A stretch of 64,000 nt of DNA, from NCBI GenBank assembly GCA_040754335.1, contig JBFMCV010000001.1, positions 124,001 through 188,000 on the forward strand, given 5' to 3'. The notes below the pieces were generated by a model. It was not told the DNA's origin and ran no database searches. It saw nothing but the letters and a program-made list of their open reading frames with translations. The translations under genes were made by a program, and so were the position numbers. This document shows positions 25,881-36,825 of this stretch, one piece after another; position 1 is the first letter of the stretch; every line of letters begins with the position of its first letter. Source of the stretch: Thermodesulfobacteriota bacterium. GTDB lineage: Bacteria > Desulfobacterota_D > UBA1144 > Nemesobacterales > UBA2774.

Positions 25881-28253
25881 ATGGCTAATCCCGACAGTGT
25901 GCATATCGATAAGATTCACAGGTATTGGCAAGCCGCAAATTACCTGTCTGTCGGACAAATTTATCTCTATGATAACCCCCTTCTTAAAAAGCCCCTTAAG
26001 CTGGAACACATAAAACCGAGGCTCCTCGGACACTGGGGAACTACGCCGGGACTCAACTTCATTTACGTGCATTTAAACCGTGTTATTAAGGAAAAGTATT
26101 TAAACATGATATATATCGCCGGGCCAGGTCATGGCGGTCCCGCCATCGTGGCTAATGCTTATCTCGAAGGTACGTACAGCGAATATTATCCCGAGATCAG
26201 TCAAGACGAAGAAGGCATGAAAAAACTTTTTAAACAATTCTCATTCCCCGGGGGCGTACCCAGCCACGTTGCGCCGGAGACTCCGGGTTCCATTCATGAG
26301 GGCGGAGAATTGGGATATTCGTTATCTCATGCATATGGTGCAGCCTTTGACAATCCCGACCTAATAGTAGCCTGTATAGTCGGCGACGGCGAAGCCGAAA
26401 CAGGGCCGCTCGCCACTGCCTGGCATTCGAACAAATTTCTTAATCCGGTTACAGACGGCGCAGTTCTTCCGATTTTGCACTTGAACGGTTACAAGATCGC
26501 CAACCCCTCGATATTGGCGCGAATAGGCCGGGAGGAGCTGGGGAGCTTGCTCGTAGGTTACGGTTACCATCCTTATTTCGTCGAAGGCTCTAACCCTAAA
26601 GTCATGCACGGAATGATGTATGAGACCCTCGATATGGTCATCGATGAGATTAAGAAAATCCAGAAGATCGCGCGTACCAAGGGAGTTATTAAGCGTCCTA
26701 AATGGCCTATGATAGTCCTGAGAACTCCCAAAGGATGGACGGGACCTAAGTCCGTTGACGGTAAGAAGACAGAGAATTTCTGGCGATCCCACCAGGTTCC
26801 TTTCGGCGAGATGGCGACTAAACCAAGTCATGTGAAACTGCTTGAAAAGTGGATGAGGAGTTACAAGCCTGAAAAGCTCTTCGACAAAAAAGGAAAGCTG
26901 ATTCCCGAATTGGCGGAGCTGGCTCCCGCGGGTAAGCGCAGGATGAGCGATGACCCTCATACTAACGGCGGATTACTGCTTAAGGAATTGAAGATGCCCG
27001 ATTTTCGAGACTACGCCGTAGAGGTACCCAAGCCCGGACGGGTTGAGGCGGAAGCGACAAGAATCATGGGGCGATTCTTGCGTGACGTTATGAAGCTGAA
27101 TATGAACGAACGGAATTTCCGCGTATTCGGACCTGACGAGACCGCCTCGAATCGGTTAAGTCCGTTATTCGAAGTGACCGATAGGGCATGGATGGCCGAG
27201 CGGCTTCCCGAGGACAATGACAAAGAATCGCATCTCGATCCAAGCGGCCGCGTGATGGAGATATTAAGCGAACACACGTGTCAGGGCTGGCTCGAAGGTT
27301 ACCTCCTGACAGGCAGACACGGGTTCTTCTCATGTTATGAAGCCTTTATCCATATAGTCGATTCAATGTTCAATCAACATGCAAAGTGGCTCAAGGTCAC
27401 ATCTCACGAAATTCCCTGGCGCCGGCCTATCGCGTCCCTCAATTATCTCCTGACCTCTCATGTATGGCGGCAGGATCATAACGGATTCAGTCATCAGGAC
27501 CCGGGGTTTATAGATCATGTCGTAAACAAAAAAGCGGACGTCATACGTGTTTATTTTCCGCCCGACGCGAATACGCTACTCTCGGTGACCGACCATTGCT
27601 TGAGGAGCCGCAATTACGTCAATGTGATAGTGGCCGGCAAGCAGCCTGAATTACAGTGGCTAAATATGGACGCTGCAGTCAAGCATTGCACTGCAGGGGT
27701 AGGAATCTGGGAGTGGGCGAGCAATGATATGGGAAGTGAACCGGACGTCGTAATGGTATCTTGCGGTGATGTGCCGACCATAGAGACCTTAGCAGCGGTT
27801 GATATACTCCGCCGAAAGCTACCGGGGCTCAAAGTAAGAGTGATTAATGTGGTTGACCTCATGAAACTGCAACCGAAAGAGGAACACCCCCACGGCTTGT
27901 CGGATTGGGAGTTCGACACTTTATTCACGACTGATAAGCCTATAATCTTCGCATATCACGGCTACCCCTGGCTTATTCATCGTTTAACGTACCGAAGAAG
28001 AAATCATAATAATCTTCACGTTCGGGGCTATAAGGAAGAGGGAACTACTACAACTCCATTCGATATGGCGGTACGAAACGATATAGACCGCTTTCACTTA
28101 GTAGAAGATGTGGTCGATCGAGTACCCAAGTTAGGTTATACGGCAGCTTATATAAAACAGGAGATGCGGAACAGAATAATCGATCACAAAGAGTATATCG
28201 AAAAATACGGTCAGGATATGCCCGAGATTCGCAATTGGAGATGGAAGTCATGA
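25881..28253 (+). CDS. xfp: Phosphoketolase (XFP family)
   Basis: Splits xylulose 5-phosphate (and often fructose 6-phosphate) with phosphate into acetyl phosphate and an aldose phosphate, using thiamine diphosphate. 790 residues, normal length. Family motifs visible: [19 protein letters not shown] near 48, GPGHGGPA near 78, the ThDP/substrate region [31 protein letters not shown] (in pieces around 125), [11 protein letters not shown] near 170 and [11 protein letters not shown] near 200. Start set at 25881 by GGAGGG. Its stop overlaps the next gene's start (ATGA). Lies inside the metal island, which is unusual for a central-carbon enzyme. Confidence 0.95.
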   Translation: MANPDSVHIDKIHRYWQAANYLSVGQIYLYDNPLLKKPLKLEHIKPRLLGHWGTTPGLNFIYVHLNRVIKEKYLNMIYIAGPGHGGPAIVANAYLEGTYSEYYPEISQDEEGMKKLFKQFSFPGGVPSHVAPETPGSIHEGGELGYSLSHAYGAAFDNPDLIVACIVGDGEAETGPLATAWHSNKFLNPVTDGAVLPILHLNGYKIANPSILARIGREELGSLLVGYGYHPYFVEGSNPKVMHGMMYETLDMVIDEIKKIQKIARTKGVIKRPKWPMIVLRTPKGWTGPKSVDGKKTENFWRSHQVPFGEMATKPSHVKLLEKWMRSYKPEKLFDKKGKLIPELAELAPAGKRRMSDDPHTNGGLLLKELKMPDFRDYAVEVPKPGRVEAEATRIMGRFLRDVMKLNMNERNFRVFGPDETASNRLSPLFEVTDRAWMAERLPEDNDKESHLDPSGRVMEILSEHTCQGWLEGYLLTGRHGFFSCYEAFIHIVDSMFNQHAKWLKVTSHEIPWRRPIASLNYLLTSHVWRQDHNGFSHQDPGFIDHVVNKKADVIRVYFPPDANTLLSVTDHCLRSRNYVNVIVAGKQPELQWLNMDAAVKHCTAGVGIWEWASNDMGSEPDVVMVSCGDVPTIETLAAVDILRRKLPGLKVRVINVVDLMKLQPKEEHPHGLSDWEFDTLFTTDKPIIFAYHGYPWLIHRLTYRRRNHNNLHVRGYKEEGTTTTPFDMAVRNDIDRFHLVEDVVDRVPKLGYTAAYIKQEMRNRIIDHKEYIEKYGQDMPEIRNWRWKS

Positions 28254-29434
28254 ATGACGAAGGAATCAAAAGGCTGGCAAACAAAGATTCAGGAGTCCAT
28301 ATCGTCGGAGCCGGACCTGCTTCTCTTGTCGCAGCTATCAACCTCGCCAGAGCGGGCATGGAAACAGTAATTCACGAACAGAAAAGGGATGTTGGCTCCA
28401 GATTTAATGGCGACTTTCAGGGGATTGAAAATTGGTCTACCAATATAGACGCGCTTGAATTCTTATCATCGATCGGAGTCACGATAAACTTTCTGTGTGA
28501 ACCATATTCTATCGGGCAATTTTATGGGCCGAGTTTGAAAAAACACGTAATAGAGACCTCAAGGCCTCTGTTTTACATGGTCAAACGGGGCACCGGGGCC
28601 GGCACTCTTGATCAGGGGTTAAAGCGGCAAGCAATCGACGCCGGTGTAAAAGTACTATGGAACGACAAGGTCGAGAGAGCACGGAATCGAACCACCATAG
28701 TCGGCACGGGTCCCAGGGCTGCAGATATGATCGCAAAAGGAATAATATTCAGAACACCACATCCGGATTCTTGCTACGGTTTTTTGGATAACCGGATTGC
28801 GCCTAAAGGTTATGCATATCTTTTAGTTAACAACGGTGACGCCACATTCGCAACAGTTTTGTATGAAGATTTCCAGAAAACCAAAGATTATTTCCTGCGA
28901 GCGCTCGAAATAATGAAGAGTGTCGTGGACATCGAAATAAACGGACCAAAGGAATTCGGCGGTTATGGGAATTTTGTGCTGAATCACAGATCGGAAAAGA
29001 AGAGCGACGTTCTCCTTGTTGGAGAAGCTGCCGGATTTCAGGATGCCCTGTGGGGCTTCGGATTAAGGTACGCGATGCTCTCGGGCTATTTGGCGGCGAA
29101 AAGTATCTTGACGGGGACTTCCTATTTTCAATTGTGCGAGGAGAAAATCATGCCAATGATGGAGACCTCGCTTGCTAACCGGTGGCTCTTCGCACATCTA
29201 GGCAATTATGGATATGACAAAGTTCTAAGCCTTATTTCAAGGCGGAATGACATTATCGAGATGTTGCAAAGACAGCATACGCCATCACAGTTCAAGAGCT
29301 TGATATTTCAACTTGCTAAACAATGGTATCACACGAGATTGATCGATAAGCAATGCTTGCATCGGAACTGTGATTGCGTCTGGTGTAGGCGCTGTGAAGA
29401 TCCTTATGAATCCAAGGAGGTTATGTCGGCATGA
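28250..29434 (+). CDS. FAD-dependent oxidoreductase (geranylgeranyl-reductase-like)
   Basis: 394 residues. Rossmann FAD-binding start [21 protein letters not shown] near residue 18, and a second FAD contact [27 protein letters not shown] near 255, the pattern of the geranylgeranyl reductase/digeranylglycerophospholipid reductase group. The C-terminus is cysteine-rich ([14 protein letters not shown]), possibly binding iron-sulphur or metal. The ATGA overlap with xfp at 28250-28253 indicates coupled translation. Substrate unknown; an enzyme acting on isoprenoid or quinone-like double bonds is one possibility. Confidence 0.75.
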   Translation: MNDEGIKRLANKDSGVHIVGAGPASLVAAINLARAGMETVIHEQKRDVGSRFNGDFQGIENWSTNIDALEFLSSIGVTINFLCEPYSIGQFYGPSLKKHVIETSRPLFYMVKRGTGAGTLDQGLKRQAIDAGVKVLWNDKVERARNRTTIVGTGPRAADMIAKGIIFRTPHPDSCYGFLDNRIAPKGYAYLLVNNGDATFATVLYEDFQKTKDYFLRALEIMKSVVDIEINGPKEFGGYGNFVLNHRSEKKSDVLLVGEAAGFQDALWGFGLRYAMLSGYLAAKSILTGTSYFQLCEEKIMPMMETSLANRWLFAHLGNYGYDKVLSLISRRNDIIEMLQRQHTPSQFKSLIFQLAKQWYHTRLIDKQCLHRNCDCVWCRRCEDPYESKEVMSA

Positions 29435-29532
29435 AGCTTCATAATCACTCTAAACATAAACGCTTGGAACATGAAGATCACACCAGTCGTGAGCATAAGG
29501 AGGGAACACAAATGCAGCAATCAACTCTTTAA
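29431..29532 (+). CDS. Putative 33-residue His-rich small protein
   Basis: ATG at 29431 overlaps the stop of the FAD gene (ATGA), with AAGGAGG about ten bases upstream. The 33-residue peptide starts [17 protein letters not shown] and holds six histidines. No homologue recognised. The coupling signal and His content in a metal cluster suggest a real metal-binding microprotein, with the caution due to its length. Confidence 0.4.
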   Translation: MKLHNHSKHKRLEHEDHTSREHKEGTQMQQSTL

Positions 29533-29584
29533 TTACTGATTTTAGGATCTTACCAAAGCAACGAAAGATAAGGAGGTATTACCG

Positions 29585-29764
29585 ATGGCAAAGGAAACCA
29601 AACCAAAAACATCCAGGATGAGAAAGAAAGTAGATGAAAGATCAATAAGAGATATTATTGAAAGAAAGGCTTACGAGATTTTTGAACAAAGAGGCAGACA
29701 GCCGGGTAAGGAGCTCGATGACTGGCTTGAAGCTGAGAGGATAGTTAAGGGCAAAAAAAGATGA
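29585..29764 (+). CDS. DUF2934-domain protein
   Basis: 59 residues with a basic N-terminus and the DUF2934 pattern [17 protein letters not shown], then [32 protein letters not shown] precedes the ATG at 29585. Its stop overlaps the start of the P-type ATPase gene (ATGA at 29761-29764). DUF2934 proteins are small and uncharacterised, often near stress and metal genes. Confidence 0.8.
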   Translation: MAKETKPKTSRMRKKVDERSIRDIIERKAYEIFEQRGRQPGKELDDWLEAERIVKGKKR

Positions 29765-32502
29765 CTAAAATGACAAGAGACCCTGTTTGCGGAATGGAAA
29801 TTGAGGAAAGCTCTGCGTTCTCTTCCCGGACGGTAGACGGAAAGGTATATTATTTTTGCTCTAAGGCATGCGAAGAGAAATTCCTATCCGAACCCGGTAA
29901 ATATACCGTCGAACCTTCTGCAACACTCAACCCTGTGGAATCCGTGGGCTCAAATACACAGCAACTGAAGCAAAATACTCCTTCGGCAACGACCGGTATC
30001 GGGCTTCCTTCTGAAATCGTACGAATCGAGATACCGGTCTTCGGAATAACCTGCTCCGAGTGCTCCCGAAACATCGTAAAAGCGCTCCAAGGAGTAAAAG
30101 GAGTTCACCATGCTATGGTAAATACCGCAACCGGACATGCGCACATCTTCTACGACCCGAAAACAGCAAATACGCTTGATCTCTATAAGGCGATCAAGGA
30201 AGCGGGATACCGCACTGGCACGAATACTCTCCGCATGAGGATTAACGGCATTTACTGCTCAGGCTGTATTCCGCAAATCGAGGAAGCTCTAAAGAAAGTC
30301 GAAGGAGTCGCAGCCGCGGTACTGAATCCCGCAACCGAAGAAGCTTCGATCGAATACATGCCGGATTCATTCGACATGAAGAAACTCGAGAGAGCAGTTG
30401 AATCGGCCGGTCCGTATAAAGCCGTCAATCCTACGGCGCCTACTTCTGAGGCTGTACACAAAGAAGAGGACGATTCCGCAAGAGAATACCGCCAGCTTAT
30501 GCGAAAGTGGTGGTTCGGTGCTGCGGTCGGGGTCTTTACCATGATTTTTTCCTACCCGCAGATCTTTCCGGGGCTGAGAGATTGGCTGCCTCGCGGCAGC
30601 TTGCAGTTACGTTATCTATGGATGTTCATGGGCCTCGCGTCCCTCGCTGTCATGGCATACAGCGGTAGTCAATTCTTTACCGGCATGTGGGAATCGCTAC
30701 GGAGGCGTACAGCGAACATGCATACACTGATCGCTATCGGCACCGGTGTAGCCTGGATCTATTCGACCGTAGCTGTCCTTTTCCCGCGGATATTCCCTTC
30801 AATCGAGATGGCGGACGTCTACTATGATGTAACGGTTGTAGTGACAGCTTTGGTAGTACTGGGCTTGGCAATGGAGATAAAAGCCAAAGGGCGAACAAGC
30901 GAAGCAATCAAGAAGCTTATCGGACTACAGGCCAAAACCGCCCGCGTCTTGCGCAATGGGAAGGAAATGGATATTCCGGTAGAAGAGGTCTTGGTCGGTG
31001 ATATCGTAGTCATACGGCCCGGGGATAAGATACCCGTCGATGGCGAGATTATCGAAGGAGCTTCGGCGGTAGACGAGTCAATGATTACCGGCGAAAGCAT
31101 ACCCCTAGAGAAACGAATCGGTGACGAGGTTATAGGTGCTACGATTAATAAGACCGGTTCTTTCAAATTCAGCGCAACCAAAGTTGGAAAGGATACGGCA
31201 TTGGCAAATATAATCCGCATGGTGCAGGATGCGCAAGCTACAAAAGTTCCAATCCAGAGGATCGTCGATGTTGTAAGCGGCTACTTTACACCGGTTGTGA
31301 TTATTCTCGCCGTTATAGGTTTTATGATATGGTACGACTTCGGACCCGCGCCCGCTATTGCTTATGCCTTAATAGTGGGTGTCACGACATTGATCATTGC
31401 CTGTCCCTGTGCGTTGGGCATGGCTACGCCTATTTCGCTGACGACGGGAATAGGTTTAGGAGCTCTTAACGGTATCCTCATACGTGGAGGTGAATCATTA
31501 CAAACGGCGAAGGAGCTTAACACAATTATTCTTGACAAAACGGGAACTATCACCCACGGAAAGCCTGTACTCACTGATATTGTCATAGCAACAGAGAGAA
31601 ATCAAGAAACAATAACGATAACCGAAAATGAGCTGTTGCGATTGTCTGCGTCGATAGAGAAAGGTTCGGAACACCCGCTTGCCAGCGCTATCGTCGAGGG
31701 TGCTGAAGCACGGGATCTTACATTGCCCGAAGTTCGGGATTTCAACGCAATACCCGGACATGGTGTAGAGGCGGCTGTAGAAGACAAGAAACTGCTACTT
31801 GGCAACCTGAAGCTGATGCGCGGCCGAGGGATAGATGTCGGCGTTCTGGAAAATGATGCAAGAAGGCTTTCCGAGGACGGCAAAACGCCAATGTACGTAG
31901 CTATAAACAGTGAAATCGCGGGCATAGTTGCAGTCGCTGATACCGTCAAAGAAGATTCGAAACAGTCGATTCAGATTCTTAAACGGATGGGGTTGGAAGT
32001 AGTTATGATCACGGGGGATAACGAACGTACCGCGAAGGCGATTGCCGGCAAGGTCGGTATAGAGCGCGTGCTCGCGGAAGTATTGCCGCAGGATAAGGCT
32101 TACAATGTGCAGAAGCTTCAGCTAGAGGGTAAGAAAGTAGGAATGGTAGGGGACGGGATCAACGACGCACCGGCACTCGCCCAGTCCGATGTGGGTTTCG
32201 CGATCGGCACGGGGACGGATGTCGCTATCGAGGCGAGCGACATCACGCTCATTAAAGGAAGCTTGAGGGGTGTTGTTATGGCAATTCAGATTAGTCGGTC
32301 TACAATGCGAAATGTTTATCAGAACCTCTTCGGGGCTTTCATCTACAACACGATAGGCATACCAATCGCAATGGGCATTCTCTATCCGTTCTTCGGCGTG
32401 CTGTTATCACCTTTAATGGCAGCGGCTGCCATGTCGTTTAGCTCGGTAACTGTTATTGCCAATGCCAACAGGCTAAAGAGATTCAAACCGAAAGGAGTGT
32501 AA
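29761..32502 (+). CDS. Copper/silver-type P1B ATPase with YHS and two HMA domains
   Basis: Pumps soft metal ions out of the cytoplasm using ATP. 913 residues in order: a YHS domain (residues 5-47, DPVCGMEI and [12 protein letters not shown]), HMA domain 1 with CSEC (98-101), HMA domain 2 with CSGC (166-169), transmembrane helices from about 250, an actuator domain with TGES, the ion-site motif [10 protein letters not shown] near 548, the phosphorylation motif DKTGTITHG near 592, and the [10 protein letters not shown] hinge near 800. The CPC motif fits Cu(I)/Ag(I). Overlaps the DUF2934 gene by four bases. A YHS domain in front of two HMA domains is a less common order. Confidence 0.93.
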   Translation: MTKMTRDPVCGMEIEESSAFSSRTVDGKVYYFCSKACEEKFLSEPGKYTVEPSATLNPVESVGSNTQQLKQNTPSATTGIGLPSEIVRIEIPVFGITCSECSRNIVKALQGVKGVHHAMVNTATGHAHIFYDPKTANTLDLYKAIKEAGYRTGTNTLRMRINGIYCSGCIPQIEEALKKVEGVAAAVLNPATEEASIEYMPDSFDMKKLERAVESAGPYKAVNPTAPTSEAVHKEEDDSAREYRQLMRKWWFGAAVGVFTMIFSYPQIFPGLRDWLPRGSLQLRYLWMFMGLASLAVMAYSGSQFFTGMWESLRRRTANMHTLIAIGTGVAWIYSTVAVLFPRIFPSIEMADVYYDVTVVVTALVVLGLAMEIKAKGRTSEAIKKLIGLQAKTARVLRNGKEMDIPVEEVLVGDIVVIRPGDKIPVDGEIIEGASAVDESMITGESIPLEKRIGDEVIGATINKTGSFKFSATKVGKDTALANIIRMVQDAQATKVPIQRIVDVVSGYFTPVVIILAVIGFMIWYDFGPAPAIAYALIVGVTTLIIACPCALGMATPISLTTGIGLGALNGILIRGGESLQTAKELNTIILDKTGTITHGKPVLTDIVIATERNQETITITENELLRLSASIEKGSEHPLASAIVEGAEARDLTLPEVRDFNAIPGHGVEAAVEDKKLLLGNLKLMRGRGIDVGVLENDARRLSEDGKTPMYVAINSEIAGIVAVADTVKEDSKQSIQILKRMGLEVVMITGDNERTAKAIAGKVGIERVLAEVLPQDKAYNVQKLQLEGKKVGMVGDGINDAPALAQSDVGFAIGTGTDVAIEASDITLIKGSLRGVVMAIQISRSTMRNVYQNLFGAFIYNTIGIPIAMGILYPFFGVLLSPLMAAAAMSFSSVTVIANANRLKRFKPKGV

Positions 32503-32507
32503 ATCAA

Positions 32508-32885
32508 ATGGCGCCGGACAAAATCTACGTAACACTTGGCGGACTAGGGGTTATCGCTTTCATCGTATGGTTCTTCTGGATGGGTAAACGGAAGGGCGTT
32601 AAAGCGGGAGTAACTTCCTCGGGATATCAAGAGGTCATGGTGCTTGTGAAGGGGGGCTACACCCCTGACGTGATTGTGGTAGAGCAAGGCAAGCCTTTAC
32701 GTTTGAATTTTCGTCGGGAAGAGACTGCGTCATGCTCCGAAATGGTTATATTTCCGGATTTCAACAAAAATGCGAAACTGCCTACCGGCGAAACAGTGTC
32801 TATCGAGCTTATGCCTGACAAACCGGGTGAATACGAGTTTAGCTGCCAGATGGGTATGTTTCGCGGAAAACTAATAGTGGAATAG
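32508..32885 (+). CDS. Membrane-anchored cupredoxin-like protein
   Basis: 125 residues: one N-terminal transmembrane helix (VTLGGLGVIAFIVWFFWMG), then a cupredoxin-like domain with YTPDVIVVEQGKPLRLNFRR and the pair of motifs TASCSEMVIFPDF and FSCQMGMFRGKLIVE. The canonical His ligands are absent; Cys and Met residues could make a Cu(I)/Ag(I) site. Six bases after the P-type ATPase gene, so co-translated, and probably hands metal to or from the pump at the membrane. Confidence 0.75.
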   Translation: MAPDKIYVTLGGLGVIAFIVWFFWMGKRKGVKAGVTSSGYQEVMVLVKGGYTPDVIVVEQGKPLRLNFRREETASCSEMVIFPDFNKNAKLPTGETVSIELMPDKPGEYEFSCQMGMFRGKLIVE

Positions 32886-32897
32886 GAGGTATAAAAT

Positions 32898-33164
32898 ATG
32901 GATACCAAACAACAATCGCAGACACGGAGTTGGCTCAGGTCGCCCGCGTTTCTTGTGCTATGCGGATTCCTCATCATTGCCATCTTCTTCCTAGTTACTG
33001 AACACAGGGCGCATGCACTCGGCGTACTGCCATTCATATTATTACTGCTTTGCCCGATACTGCATTTTCTTATGCACGGAAAGCACGGGGGACACGGCGG
33101 TGGCGACGGAGGACATGCAGGCCATAACGGTGGGCGCAAGCACGATTCCGGAGGTGACCAATGA
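32898..33164 (+). CDS. DUF2933-like membrane protein with His-Gly tail
   Basis: 88 residues: two transmembrane helices (LVLCGFLIIAIFFLVTEH and LGVLPFILLLLCPILHFLMH) followed by a His/Gly-rich tail (HGKHGGHGGGDGGHAGHNGG). This is the DUF2933 layout, common in copper/metal operons. TAGGAGGTATAAAAT precedes the ATG. The four-base overlap with the next gene points to coupled translation. The tail could bind metal. Confidence 0.8.
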   Translation: MDTKQQSQTRSWLRSPAFLVLCGFLIIAIFFLVTEHRAHALGVLPFILLLLCPILHFLMHGKHGGHGGGDGGHAGHNGGRKHDSGGDQ

Positions 33165-33817
33165 ACGACTCTGCACCCGCATACGGACTCTGGTTCCTGG
33201 TAATAATCAACTCTCTTGTATTCATTATTTTTGCGTTCAGTTTCACTCGTCCGCGCACACGCCGCGACTGGCGGTCGTTCGGCGCCTTCTCTGCATTCAT
33301 CGTCGCACTGTTCGTCGAAATGTACGGATTCCCGCTGACGATTTACCTGATCTCTGGCTGGCTCGGCAGCCGCTATCCGGAGCTCGATCTATTCTCTCAC
33401 GATACCGGGCACCTCTGGGAGACACTCCTCGGATGGAAAGGCGACCCGCATCTGAACCCCATTCATATATTAAGCGATATACTCATTATCGCAGGATTCA
33501 TCCTCCTCTCCGCTGCCTGGAAAGTCCTCTATGAAGCACAGCGGAGCCGTAAGCTCGCAGTCACGGGACCTTATGCCTGGGTTCGCCACCCGCAGTATGA
33601 CGGCTTTATACTCATCATGTTCGGATTCCTTCTGCAGTGGCCGACGATTCTGACGCTCGTGATGTTCCCGATATTGGTCTATATGTATGTCCGGCTCGCG
33701 CACGCAGAGGAACGGGAAGTGCTTGAGGAATTCGGAGACGAATACGCGCGATATGCGGCGATCACGCCGGCTTTTATTCCTCATCTAATGAGAGCTGAGA
33801 AAGTTAGAGGGACTTAA
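33161..33817 (+). CDS. Isoprenylcysteine-methyltransferase-like membrane protein
   Basis: 218 residues with several transmembrane helices and the C-terminal ICMT/PEMT-type SAM-binding signature: GPYAWVRHPQYDGFILIMFGF near residue 142 and the acidic AEEREVLEEFGDEYARYA near 183. Such proteins are frequent partners of DUF2933 and metal pumps; what they methylate there is unknown. ATGA overlap with the DUF2933 gene. End of the metal block; the next gene is 218 bases away. Confidence 0.8.
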   Translation: MNDSAPAYGLWFLVIINSLVFIIFAFSFTRPRTRRDWRSFGAFSAFIVALFVEMYGFPLTIYLISGWLGSRYPELDLFSHDTGHLWETLLGWKGDPHLNPIHILSDILIIAGFILLSAAWKVLYEAQRSRKLAVTGPYAWVRHPQYDGFILIMFGFLLQWPTILTLVMFPILVYMYVRLAHAEEREVLEEFGDEYARYAAITPAFIPHLMRAEKVRGT

Positions 33818-33855
33818 GAAAAGCATTTTTTATTTGTTTTTCATGCTTCGTCTAA

Positions 33856-33996
33856 GTATGGATACGACGAAGTGTTAATCTATATTTTGGTTTTCAAATC
33901 TCTGGCGGATTATTTTACTCAATCGGGGTATTGGCGACGATGGTATATACGCTCATGGCGGACATGAGAGACGTGGGGATGAAAAGATATGGATGA
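33856..33996 (+). pseudogene. Possible C-terminal remnant of a membrane protein gene
   Basis: An open frame of 46 codons just after a stop encodes a membrane-like segment (GGLFYSIGVLATMVYTLMA) ending in MRDVGMKRYG, with no start codon suited to a full protein. It could be the tail of a lost gene between the metal block and the glucan phosphorylase. Evidence is only the peptide character. Confidence 0.22.
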
Positions 33997-34035
33997 GTTG
34001 ATAAAGCTGAACTAATTTACTGTAGCAGGAGAGGA

Positions 34036-35790
34036 ATGCTTCTAATGGAACCTGAGAATAAAACCACCCATGATGTCACAGTCGCTTATTTCTCTATGGA
34101 GATCGGCCTTGACCCCGCCATGCCGACCTATAGCGGAGGGCTGGGAGTTCTGGCAGGGGACACCTTGCGTGCCGCAGCCGATCGTGGCTTATCCATGGTG
34201 GGAGTGACTTTATTATATAGAAAAGGCTACTTTCGTCAGCACCTCGATGCTCATGGCAATCAATCTGAAAGTCCCTACGAGTGGTCGCCCGAGAAATTTC
34301 TCGAACCTATGTCCGCTCGCGTGACAATGACAATCGAGGGGCGGCAGGTGCAGGTACATGCTTGGCGGTATTTCGTAAATGGTTTGCAAGGGGCTGATCT
34401 GCCTGTTTATTTTCTGGATACGGCATTGCCGGAAAACGACCCCTGGGATCAATCTCTGACCGACTACCTCTACGGAGGAGAAAACCGCTACCGTCTGTGC
34501 CAGGAAGCTTTGCTCGGCATAGGCGGTGTGGCCATGCTGCGTGCCCTCGGACATGACAATATAAATGTCTATCATAAGAACGAAGGTCATGCCTCTCTCC
34601 TCGCTCTGGCGTTACTTGAAGACGAAACTGGGGGACGAGGCCTCAAAAATTTTACACCGAAAGACATAGAGGCCGTACGACGGAGGTGTGTATTCACCAC
34701 CCACACGCCCGTTCCCACGGGCCATGACCAGTTTCCCATTGAATTAGTTCGAAAGGTATTGGGCAATGAGAGGACTTCCGCTCTCGAGGCGGCTGGGTGC
34801 TGTCCCAAAGGGATACTGAACATGACTTACATGTCCCTCTTTTTTTCCTATTATATAAACGGTGTGTCCATGCGGCACGAAGAACTCTCACAGAGCATGT
34901 TCCCCAATTACCCCGTGAACTCTATCACCAATGGTGTGCATGCCGGCTCATGGGCATCTTCACATTTTTGTGCCCTTTATGACAGGCACATACCCGAATG
35001 GCGTTATGATAATTTATACCTCCGGTATGCAATAAATATCACTCTGGACGAAATCCTTGAGGCACACGCCCAGGCAAAACATGAGTTGATAGCGGAAGTA
35101 GAAAGACGCACAAATAAACGTTTCGATCGGACTGCATTGACCATAGGTTTTGCCAGGCGTGCCACACCGTATAAAAGGGCGGACTTACTCTTCTCCGGCC
35201 CGGACCGCTTGAAAAGGATTGTAAGACGCGTCGGCCCTATACAGGTGATATATGCGGGCAAGGCGCACCCCAAGGACGAGGGCGGCAAGACGCTTATCAG
35301 AAGTATCTTCAGATACGGTGCTTCCTTGGCGGATACGGTGCGCGTCGTATATCTCGAAGAGTACGACATGGCATTAGCAAAGTATCTGTGCGCGGGGGTG
35401 GATTTGTGGTTAAACACACCTCACAAACCACACGAGGCTTCCGGCACAAGCGGCATGAAGGCCGCACTGAACGGCGTGCCGAGTCTTAGTGTTCTGGACG
35501 GGTGGTGGATCGAGGGACATGTAGAGGGCGTGACAGGCTGGTCCATAGGCGACGGGTGGGAGACTGAAAGCGATCCCTCCCGGGAAGCTCTTTCTCTTTA
35601 TGATAAGCTCGAATACGTGATAGGTCCTATGTTTTACAAAAGACCGGATGCATTCGCTCAGGTTATGCGCTCGGCCATCTCACTCAACGCTTCATTCTTT
35701 AATACGCAGCGCATGGTGTCGCAGTATCTGGGGAATGCATATAAAAGAACGAGAGTAATTTTCAATAATAATAAGAATAAGATCTTATAA
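34036..35790 (+). CDS. Alpha-glucan phosphorylase (GT35, short type)
   Basis: Releases glucose 1-phosphate from alpha-1,4-glucans using pyridoxal phosphate. 584 residues, the short form of the alpha-glucan phosphorylase family. Motifs: VAYFSMEIGLDPAMPTYSGG at the N-terminus, GVTLLYRKGYFRQ near 55, VFTTHTPVPTGHDQF near 220, GFARRATPYKRADLL near 375 and the PLP-lysine region PHEASGTSGMKAALNG near 475. CAGGAGAGGA precedes the ATG. Together with phosphoketolase it could feed stored glucan into acetyl phosphate, but glucose 1-phosphate must first be converted by enzymes elsewhere. Confidence 0.9.
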   Translation: MLLMEPENKTTHDVTVAYFSMEIGLDPAMPTYSGGLGVLAGDTLRAAADRGLSMVGVTLLYRKGYFRQHLDAHGNQSESPYEWSPEKFLEPMSARVTMTIEGRQVQVHAWRYFVNGLQGADLPVYFLDTALPENDPWDQSLTDYLYGGENRYRLCQEALLGIGGVAMLRALGHDNINVYHKNEGHASLLALALLEDETGGRGLKNFTPKDIEAVRRRCVFTTHTPVPTGHDQFPIELVRKVLGNERTSALEAAGCCPKGILNMTYMSLFFSYYINGVSMRHEELSQSMFPNYPVNSITNGVHAGSWASSHFCALYDRHIPEWRYDNLYLRYAINITLDEILEAHAQAKHELIAEVERRTNKRFDRTALTIGFARRATPYKRADLLFSGPDRLKRIVRRVGPIQVIYAGKAHPKDEGGKTLIRSIFRYGASLADTVRVVYLEEYDMALAKYLCAGVDLWLNTPHKPHEASGTSGMKAALNGVPSLSVLDGWWIEGHVEGVTGWSIGDGWETESDPSREALSLYDKLEYVIGPMFYKRPDAFAQVMRSAISLNASFFNTQRMVSQYLGNAYKRTRVIFNNNKNKIL

Positions 35791-35808
35791 TAGCCCTAGG
35801 AAAAGATT

Positions 35809-36825
35809 ATGTACCAAATACGGTATTTGGTTTTAGCTGTTGTAATTATTCTGATTGTATCGGCTGCGCTATGGTTTTATTTTCGCAGTAATCAAGTAGA
35901 CGAAGGAGTTCTAGAGGCTAATGGACAAGTAAGAGGGATTGAAATCACTATCAGCTCCAATATACCCGGAAGACTGGATAAAGTGCCGATTAATGAAGGA
36001 CAGCAGGTCAAAAAAGATGATTTAATTGCGGAGATATCTTCAGAGGAGATCCAGGCAAGGATTGAGCAGGCTAATGCCCAGGTTGAAATATACAAAAAAC
36101 AGCAGGATGTGGCTTTTCACAGCGTTCATGAGGCGAAAGCCGCTCTACAAAGAGTCGAGTCCACAATAACAGAAGTCGAATCCCGGCTAAACCTTGCAAG
36201 CTCCGACTATGAAAGGTCATCCCAACTTGCGGACAAGGGAATAATTTCACGAAGGCAGCTGGAAGAGGCTGAAACTCAGTTTAAGTCAGCTCAGGCAAAT
36301 GTCGATGCGGCGATAGAAGCTAAGGAGGAAGCGATTGCATCGATAGAACGCGCCGAGGCGTCGCAGGAAGTGATTGTCAGCCAATTAGCTTCGGCAGTCG
36401 CCCAGTTAAAGGAAATAAATGCAACCTTCGAGGACACTAAAATTTACGCACCATCGGACGGGACTGTCATCAATAAGCTTGTAGAGCAGGGTGAATTGGT
36501 CGTTCAGGGTACTCCCATCGCGGTGATCATAGACCTTTCCGATATATACGTCAGAGTCTATATTCCGCAAATAGATATCGGAAAAATAAGAATCGGCAAT
36601 CCCGCCAGAATCTACGCCGACTCTTTCCCGGACAGATTTTTCGGCGGGAGGGTTACGGAAGTCTCTCAAGAGGCGGAGTTCACTCCAAAAGAGGTGCATG
36701 TGAAAGAGGAGAGAACAAAGCTCGTCTTCGGGGTCAAGGTTCAGATAGAAAATCCCCAGGGTTACCTCAAGCCTGGCATGCCTGTCGATGTAAAGATAAA
36801 ATGGGATGAAGATGCTCCCTGGTGA
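35809..36825 (+). CDS. HlyD-family adaptor of an ABC exporter (YbhG-like)
   Basis: 338 residues: one N-terminal transmembrane helix (YLVLAVVIILIVSAALWFYF), lipoyl half SSNIPGRLDKVPINEGQQVKKDD near 50, a long coiled coil from about 85 to 200 (QARIEQANAQVEIYKKQQ to AVAQLKEINATFEDTKI), then the second lipoyl half APSDGTVINKLVEQGELV and a beta-barrel. Overlaps the ABC ATPase gene by 20 bases. With the ATPase and two permeases this matches the YbhGFSR-type exporter; it would need a TolC-like duct, which the island also supplies. Confidence 0.88.
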   Translation: MYQIRYLVLAVVIILIVSAALWFYFRSNQVDEGVLEANGQVRGIEITISSNIPGRLDKVPINEGQQVKKDDLIAEISSEEIQARIEQANAQVEIYKKQQDVAFHSVHEAKAALQRVESTITEVESRLNLASSDYERSSQLADKGIISRRQLEEAETQFKSAQANVDAAIEAKEEAIASIERAEASQEVIVSQLASAVAQLKEINATFEDTKIYAPSDGTVINKLVEQGELVVQGTPIAVIIDLSDIYVRVYIPQIDIGKIRIGNPARIYADSFPDRFFGGRVTEVSQEAEFTPKEVHVKEERTKLVFGVKVQIENPQGYLKPGMPVDVKIKWDEDAPW

